Translations under genes and position numbers: made by a program
Shown here: positions 6,172 through 10,434 of the stretch, piece after piece
How the letters are laid out: every line of letters starts with the position of its first letter
How positions within the stretch are numbered: the stretch's first letter is position 1
Origin: an uncultured Clostridia bacterium
GTDB lineage: Bacteria > Bacillota > Clostridia > Peptostreptococcales > Anaerovoracaceae
Assembly (NCBI GenBank): GCA_934255435.1
Contig: CAKQNZ010000062.1
Location: 1 to 10,434 of the forward strand
DNA: 10,434 bases
Reading direction: 5' to 3'
Notes under the pieces: generated by a model
Seen by the model: the letters and a program-made list of their open reading frames with translations, nothing else
Told to the model about the DNA's origin: nothing
Database searches by the model: none

Positions 6172-7848
6172 ATGAATTCAGAAACAGTACAAATCATAAT
6201 AACGATGCTGGGAGGCCTGGCGCTGTTCATTTACGGAATGAATCTTATGAGTGATGGACTCCAGAAGTGTGCAGGAGAAAGGATGCGCAAGATATTGTCG
6301 CTGCTGACAAGAAATCCGGTGCTGGGAGTGCTGGCAGGGGCGCTTTGTACAGCTGTCCTGCAGAGCAGCAGTGCGACAACAGTAATGGTGATAGGTTTTG
6401 TAAGTGCAGGTCTCATGTCGCTTAAACAGGCCATAAGTATAATACTGGGAGCCAATATCGGAACGACGATAACGGCACAGCTGATAGCTTTCAGTATAGG
6501 CGATTATGCATGGGCGTTCGTTGCGGCAGGATTCATAATGTATTTCTTCTTTAAAAAGAAAGAGACAGTATGTTATCTGGGTCAGACGATATTCGCATTC
6601 GGCATACTGTTCGTAGGTATAAATATCATGGGCGGAGCAATGAAACCGCTGGCGAGCTCGCCGGTGTTCACAGATCTTATGATGCAGGTGCAAGATGTAC
6701 CGGTACTGGGAGTGTTGCTTGGCACAGTTATGACAGTAGTGGTACAGAGCAGTTCGGCAACGATAGCAGTACTGCAGAATCTGGCATCGACAGCAGGCCC
6801 TGACGGAGTGTCCAGCATCATCGGTCTTACAGGAGCTATGCCTATACTGTTCGGAGACAATATCGGAACGACGATAACGGCAGTGCTGGCATCCATCGGC
6901 TCATCGGTAGCAGCCAAGCGTACAGCAGCAGCACATGTTGTATTCAATATCACAGGAACACTGATATTCATATGGTTCATACCGCTCTATGCGAGATTCA
7001 TAGAGTTCATATCACCGGCAGGTCCGGAAGTGGAAGTTATTTCAAGACAGATAGCGAATGCACATTCATGCTTCAATATTTTCAATACGATACTGTTCAT
7101 ACCGCTGATAGGGATACTTGTAAAGGTAGTGACTAAGATAGTACCGGGAAAAGATACAGACAAGCTCCCGTCAGATCCTGTATTCATGGACAATAACGTG
7201 CTGGACAGACCATTCGCAGCTATACATCTTGCTACAAAAGAGATAATCAGGCTGGCAGAGATGGCAGCGGCCATGGTAAGAGACGCACAGAAAGCGTTTG
7301 CAGACGGCAGCAGGGATGCTGTGGAAAAAGTAAAAGAAACAGAAGAAGTTGTAAACGATCTTCAGGAAAACATAGTAAATTACCTGGCAGGTATGTTCAC
7401 AGTTGAGACGATAACAGACGAGCAGTCTGCAAAAGTATCTAAACTGCTGCACATATCAGCAGACATAGAGCATATCGGCGATCACTGCAAGAATATTGCA
7501 GAATTTGCAGAGGAGAAAATAAAGAACTCCTATGACTTTTCTGAGGAAGCATACGGCGAGATAAACGAATGTTTCGGACTGGCAAGGGATATGACACGAA
7601 GGAGCATAGAATCCATGGAGGAATGTGATGCGGCAGCAGCGACAGATGTGTGCTCCATGGAAAAGACTATGAACGAGAAAGAGACTACTCTCAGGGAAAG
7701 ACATATGAAACGTATAAGCTCGAAGAAATGTTCACCGGAATTCACAGTAATATATACAGATGTGGTACATAACATTGAGAAGATAGGCGACTACTGCAAA
7801 AATATTGCCGAGGCTGTTCTGGACAATGCTGTGGAAAAGACAGAATAA
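6172..7848 (+). CDS. Na+/phosphate cotransporter with C-terminal PhoU-like domain (paralog 2, canonical QSSS)
   Basis: 558 residues, clearly homologous to the preceding gene along its whole length. Both sodium/phosphate motifs are canonical: Q64-S65-S66-S67 and Q192-S-S-S, with GANIGTTITA and GDNIGTTITA as partner motifs. The first 330 residues form the two-repeat membrane domain and the rest a PhoU-like helical domain with DIEHIGD and NIEKIGD signatures. The ATG at 6172 is preferred over the upstream in-frame GTG at 6154, because AAGGAG (6160-6165) sits six bases before it and the start then aligns with paralog 1. It has its own, weaker Pho box array. Only 56 bases and no hairpin separate it from the response regulator gene, so read-through into phoP is likely. 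It is expected to import phosphate with sodium under phosphate limitation; a role in efflux, as suggested for YjbB-type proteins, cannot be excluded. Confidence 0.92.
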   Translation: MNSETVQIIITMLGGLALFIYGMNLMSDGLQKCAGERMRKILSLLTRNPVLGVLAGALCTAVLQSSSATTVMVIGFVSAGLMSLKQAISIILGANIGTTITAQLIAFSIGDYAWAFVAAGFIMYFFFKKKETVCYLGQTIFAFGILFVGINIMGGAMKPLASSPVFTDLMMQVQDVPVLGVLLGTVMTVVVQSSSATIAVLQNLASTAGPDGVSSIIGLTGAMPILFGDNIGTTITAVLASIGSSVAAKRTAAAHVVFNITGTLIFIWFIPLYARFIEFISPAGPEVEVISRQIANAHSCFNIFNTILFIPLIGILVKVVTKIVPGKDTDKLPSDPVFMDNNVLDRPFAAIHLATKEIIRLAEMAAAMVRDAQKAFADGSRDAVEKVKETEEVVNDLQENIVNYLAGMFTVETITDEQSAKVSKLLHISADIEHIGDHCKNIAEFAEEKIKNSYDFSEEAYGEINECFGLARDMTRRSIESMEECDAAAATDVCSMEKTMNEKETTLRERHMKRISSKKCSPEFTVIYTDVVHNIEKIGDYCKNIAEAVLDNAVEKTE

Positions 7849-7904
7849 TTGTGATACAATCATTATAACAGAAGATTTGATAATTTCAGGAAAAGGCGAC
7901 AACA

Positions 7905-8606
7905 ATGAAAAAGATCCTTATCATAGAAGATGAACCCAACATAAGGGAACTGATACTCTACAATCTTAAAACCAACGGATACGAAGGCGTGGCGGCAGAA
8001 GACGGCATCATGGGCATAACCATGGTGCATCGTGAAAAGCCTGATCTGATACTTCTGGATATCATGCTGCCGGGCAAGAACGGGTATGAGATCTGCCGGG
8101 AGCTCAGAGATGAAGGCAATGAGACTCCGATCATAATGATAACAGCCAAGACAGAAGAGACCGACAAGGTCATGGGTCTGGAATACGGAGCAGACGATTA
8201 TATCTCCAAGCCTTTTGGTATAAGAGAGATGATGGCAAGGATAAAAGCTGTGCTGAGACGATATGAGAATACTGCATCAGATACTGTACATACAGGCAGC
8301 GGAGATACTGTGCTGCAGGTAGGGAACCTTACGATAAATGTAGAGCGCCATGAAGTCAGAGAGCATGACAGAGTGATAGATCTGACTCTGAAAGAGTTCG
8401 AGCTTTTGAGATACCTGGCTGAGAACAGAGGCAGAGTATTTTCAAGAGATCAGCTCCTGAACAATGTATGGGGCATAGACTATGTGGGAGAGACGAGGAC
8501 TGTGGATGTGCATATCAGACATCTGCGTCAGAAACTTTCCGACGGCGAGCATGATGACAGCAAATATATTGAGACTATAAGAGGAAAGGGCTATAAAATA
8601 AGATGA
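7905..8606 (+). CDS. phoP: PhoP/PhoB-type response regulator
   Basis: An OmpR/PhoB-family transcription factor of 233 residues, the usual length. Receiver domain 1-118: acidic residues E8, D9 and E10, phospho-acceptor D52 in LLDIMLPG, T80 and K102 (SKPF). A winged-helix DNA-binding domain occupies about 137-232, with LTLKEFELLRYLAEN, the recognition-helix region GETRTVDVHIRHLRQKL and the final wing IRGKGYKIR. The start has AAGG (7893-7896) eight bases upstream. It overlaps the kinase gene by four bases and follows a phosphate transporter without a terminator. PhoP rather than a paralogous OmpR-type role is inferred from the Pho boxes upstream of both transporters; sequence alone would not separate it from close relatives such as WalR. 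An extended -10-like TGATACAAT at 7852-7860 may give it a separate weak promoter. Confidence 0.9.
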   Translation: MKKILIIEDEPNIRELILYNLKTNGYEGVAAEDGIMGITMVHREKPDLILLDIMLPGKNGYEICRELRDEGNETPIIMITAKTEETDKVMGLEYGADDYISKPFGIREMMARIKAVLRRYENTASDTVHTGSGDTVLQVGNLTINVERHEVREHDRVIDLTLKEFELLRYLAENRGRVFSRDQLLNNVWGIDYVGETRTVDVHIRHLRQKLSDGEHDDSKYIETIRGKGYKIR

Positions 8607-9553
8607 AAAACAGATTCATATTTTTAGTGAGCGAATATACAGCAGCTAATCTCATAGCACTGTTTTTTGTCTGGAAATTTTATATGGAGCCCAGACTGGC
8701 AGCTCCCGGGCCTGAAATCTCAGCTCAGATAGAGTCAGCGCTTCTGGTATTTGCATGTGTATTGTTCCTCATCACGGTAGGAATCGTGATACAGGGCTAT
8801 TTCATGATAATGAAACCATTTTTCAGAAAGATAAAAGAGATGGAGATCGCTGCAGAAGAAAGCAGACGTGCAGAATCCATCAGAAAGGAATTCGTAGCAA
8901 ATGTCAGCCACGAGCTGAAAACGCCGCTGACATCGATCTCAGGTTTCATAGAGACGCTTCAGGCGGGCGCATCAGAGGACCCGGAGATAAGGACAAAATT
9001 CATAGACATAATAGCTATCGAGACTTCGAGACTCAAGCGGCTGATAGAAGACCTGCTGGTGCTTTCTGAAATAGAAAACAAAAAAGATACAGACGAACGT
9101 GTCTTTGACGTCAGGAATGCTGTGGAGGGCACGATACTGGCGCTCCAGCCTCTGGCAGAAGACAAGGATATAAGGCTCATCGTGCAGATAGACGACGGCA
9201 TATCGATAAAAGGTTCCATAGACAGATTCAGGCAGATGCTTGTCAATCTCATCGAAAATGCTATCAAGTATTCCAATGAGGGCGGCAGAGTATGGATAAA
9301 AGCCGAAGATGACGGGACTCATATAAAAGTCAGCGTGAAAGACGAAGGCATAGGCATAGCACCTGAACACCATGACAGGCTTTTCGAACGTTTTTACAGA
9401 GTCGACAAGTCACGTTCAAAGAAAGTGGGCGGCACAGGGCTTGGTCTTTCCATCGTCAAGCACATCGCTGCACTGTTCGGGGCGAAGCTTGAGGTAGAGA
9501 GTGAAGTTGGAAAGGGAAGCACATTTTATGTTATTTTTGATAAGAATGGCTGA
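8603..9553 (+). CDS. phoR: PhoR-type sensor histidine kinase (short, without PAS or HAMP)
   Basis: A membrane histidine kinase of 316 residues, shorter than B. subtilis PhoR (which has a large outer sensor domain, HAMP and PAS). There are two membrane segments at about 13-28 and 46-70, joined by a loop of roughly 17 residues too small to be a ligand domain. A short coiled linker (about 75-95) leads directly to the H-box FVANVSHELKTPL with phospho-acceptor H103. The ATPase domain has N-box NLIEN (215-219), G1 DEGIGI (247-252), F-box LFERFYRVD and G2 GGTGLGL (276-282). All catalytic motifs are intact. The ATG overlaps the stop of phoP (ATGA), indicating translational coupling. The lack of a sensor domain suggests it is controlled by partner proteins, as E. 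coli PhoR is by the phosphate transporter and PhoU. Confidence 0.9.
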   Translation: MKNRFIFLVSEYTAANLIALFFVWKFYMEPRLAAPGPEISAQIESALLVFACVLFLITVGIVIQGYFMIMKPFFRKIKEMEIAAEESRRAESIRKEFVANVSHELKTPLTSISGFIETLQAGASEDPEIRTKFIDIIAIETSRLKRLIEDLLVLSEIENKKDTDERVFDVRNAVEGTILALQPLAEDKDIRLIVQIDDGISIKGSIDRFRQMLVNLIENAIKYSNEGGRVWIKAEDDGTHIKVSVKDEGIGIAPEHHDRLFERFYRVDKSRSKKVGGTGLGLSIVKHIAALFGAKLEVESEVGKGSTFYVIFDKNG

Positions 9554-9566
9554 TTTTATCAGCAGG

Positions 9567-9582
9567 AAGGAGACTGCTATTG
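9567..9582 (+). promoter_or_regulatory. Ribosome binding site for a TTG start
   Basis: AAGGAG (9567-9572) lies seven bases before TTG 9580. There is no in-frame ATG or GTG between the stop at 9541 and this TTG, and the protein then begins as CPA2 antiporters usually do, so TTG is the likely start. Confidence 0.75.
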
Positions 9583-10434
9583 CACCTGGATAATCTTATA
9601 AGTGATCTGGCACTGATCCTGATAGTAGCCGCTTTTGTAACGATCGTTTTCAAAAAACTGAAACTGCCTGTGGTGCTGGGATATATCGCGGCGGGATTTC
9701 TGATAAGTCCTAATTTCAGCTATCTGCCGACGGTAGTAGAAGAAGCCGACATACATGTCTGGGCCAACATAGGTATAGTGTTCCTGATGTTTGGTCTGGG
9801 TCTTGAATTCAGTTTCAAGAAACTGGCAACGGTAGGCGGCAGTGCATTCGTTATTGCAATAACTGTAATGGGAGCCATGATCGGCATAGGAGCCACCACG
9901 GGACACCTGATGGGATGGAGCAGGATGGACTGCATTTTCCTGGGGTGTATGCTTTCCATGTCGTCGACTATGATAATCCTCAAAGCATATGAGGAATACG
10001 GTCTCAAAAATAAAAAATTCGCGCAACTTGTTCTTGGCACTCTTGTCATAGAAGACATTGCGGGGATTTTTATGATGATAGTTCTGGCGACGATATCCGT
10101 CAGCAAGAATGCATCAGGATGGAATACCGTAAGCGAGATAGGATTCCTGATGATATGCCTTGTTATCTGGCTGATACTGGGTATATATCTGATACCGACG
10201 ATACTCAATCTTGTAAAAAAACAGCTCAATGATGAGCTGCTGCTGATCCTTGCCGTGGCCATCTGTCTTGGTATGGTGGTCATCGCCAATTATCTTGGAT
10301 TCTCATCGGCCCTTGGCGCTTTCATGGCAGGATCCATACTGGCAGGCACCGTTCAATCAGTAAAGATAGAGCACTTGGTGACACCGCTCAAAGATCTTTT
10401 TGGAGCGATATTTTTCGTTTCTGTAGGTATGCTG
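9580..10434 (+). CDS. CPA2 family cation:proton antiporter, KefB-type (cut by right edge)
   Basis: The frame is open from TTG 9580 to the window end for exactly 285 codons. The protein is very hydrophobic and matches the Na+/H+ exchanger domain of the CPA2 family (KefB/KefC and related K+ or Na+/H+ antiporters). Visible motifs are KLPVVLGYIAAGFLISP (about 28-44), IGIVFLMFGLGLEF (64-77), SMSSTMIILKAYEE (126-139) with the glycine-poor crossing region, the acidic pair E158-D159 in VIEDIAGI, and GFSSALGAFMAGSILAG near the end. Around nine to ten membrane segments are present before the edge. Whether a C-terminal TrkA/RCK regulatory domain follows cannot be seen. It starts 26 bases after phoR and has no promoter of its own in that gap, so it is probably co-transcribed. 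The ion is not predictable from this part. Confidence 0.9.
   Translation, partial: MHLDNLISDLALILIVAAFVTIVFKKLKLPVVLGYIAAGFLISPNFSYLPTVVEEADIHVWANIGIVFLMFGLGLEFSFKKLATVGGSAFVIAITVMGAMIGIGATTGHLMGWSRMDCIFLGCMLSMSSTMIILKAYEEYGLKNKKFAQLVLGTLVIEDIAGIFMMIVLATISVSKNASGWNTVSEIGFLMICLVIWLILGIYLIPTILNLVKKQLNDELLLILAVAICLGMVVIANYLGFSSALGAFMAGSILAGTVQSVKIEHLVTPLKDLFGAIFFVSVGML

Noticed and set aside
9577..10289. Two long minus-strand frames (149 and 189 codons) at the right end
   Set aside because: They lie opposite the antiporter frame, which has family motifs, a strong ribosome binding site and an unbroken frame to the window edge.
1..10434. CRISPR arrays, insertion sequences, tRNA or rRNA genes, phage or toxin-antitoxin modules
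   Set aside because: No regularly spaced repeats beyond the Pho hexamers, no transposase or integrase frames, no terminal inverted repeats with target duplications, and no tRNA-like folds were seen.

Overview
The window looks like chromosome of an anaerobic, spore-former-lineage Firmicute (class Clostridia). The evidence is a YlmC/YmxH-type PRC-barrel protein next to a TepA-type ClpP-fold protein, strong AGGAGG-type ribosome binding sites, GTG and TTG starts, heavy use of ATA and AGA/AGG codons at moderate GC, and an OmpR-type PhoP/PhoR pair. Nothing resembles a phage, insertion sequence, CRISPR array, rRNA or tRNA. The genus cannot be fixed from this sequence alone.

Left part (1-2960). A minus-strand regulator-like gene is cut off by the left edge (start at 188). 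A gap of about 460 bases separates it from mtnA (646-1740, methylthioribose-1-phosphate isomerase). That gap holds a good promoter-like sequence and several inverted repeats, including a leader just before mtnA that could fold in alternative ways and mask the ribosome binding site. mtnA runs tail to tail into a small minus-strand YlmC/YmxH gene (1771-2016), which diverges from tepA (2074-2763) across a short AT-rich region with a 7-bp dyad. A long stem with 14-bp arms and no U-tract follows tepA.

Middle (2961-4136). An unaccompanied CpaE/TadZ-like protein: a receiver-like domain followed by a MinD/ParA-type ATPase domain whose P-loop lysine is replaced by Cys. No pilus genes are visible beside it.

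Right part (4137-10434). This is a phosphate-response cluster. Two tandem paralogous Na+/phosphate cotransporters, each with a C-terminal PhoU-like domain, are each preceded by three TTNACA-type repeats phased exactly 11 bp apart. These match the known Pho box recognised by Firmicute PhoP. Downstream lie a PhoP-type response regulator and a small PhoR-type histidine kinase (4-bp overlap), then a KefB-type CPA2 cation/proton antiporter with a TTG start, cut off by the right edge. The inferred logic is that PhoR senses phosphate status, PhoP binds the Pho boxes and induces both transporters, and read-through may feed back on phoPR and the antiporter. The transporters' PhoU domains may report transport state to the kinase, which has no PAS or HAMP domain.

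The most interesting points are the duplicated phosphate-transporter/two-component module with matching Pho boxes, the altered sodium/phosphate-binding motif in the first paralog (QSSG instead of QSSS), the candidate structured mtnA leader, and the orphan CpaE-like protein with a degenerate P-loop.
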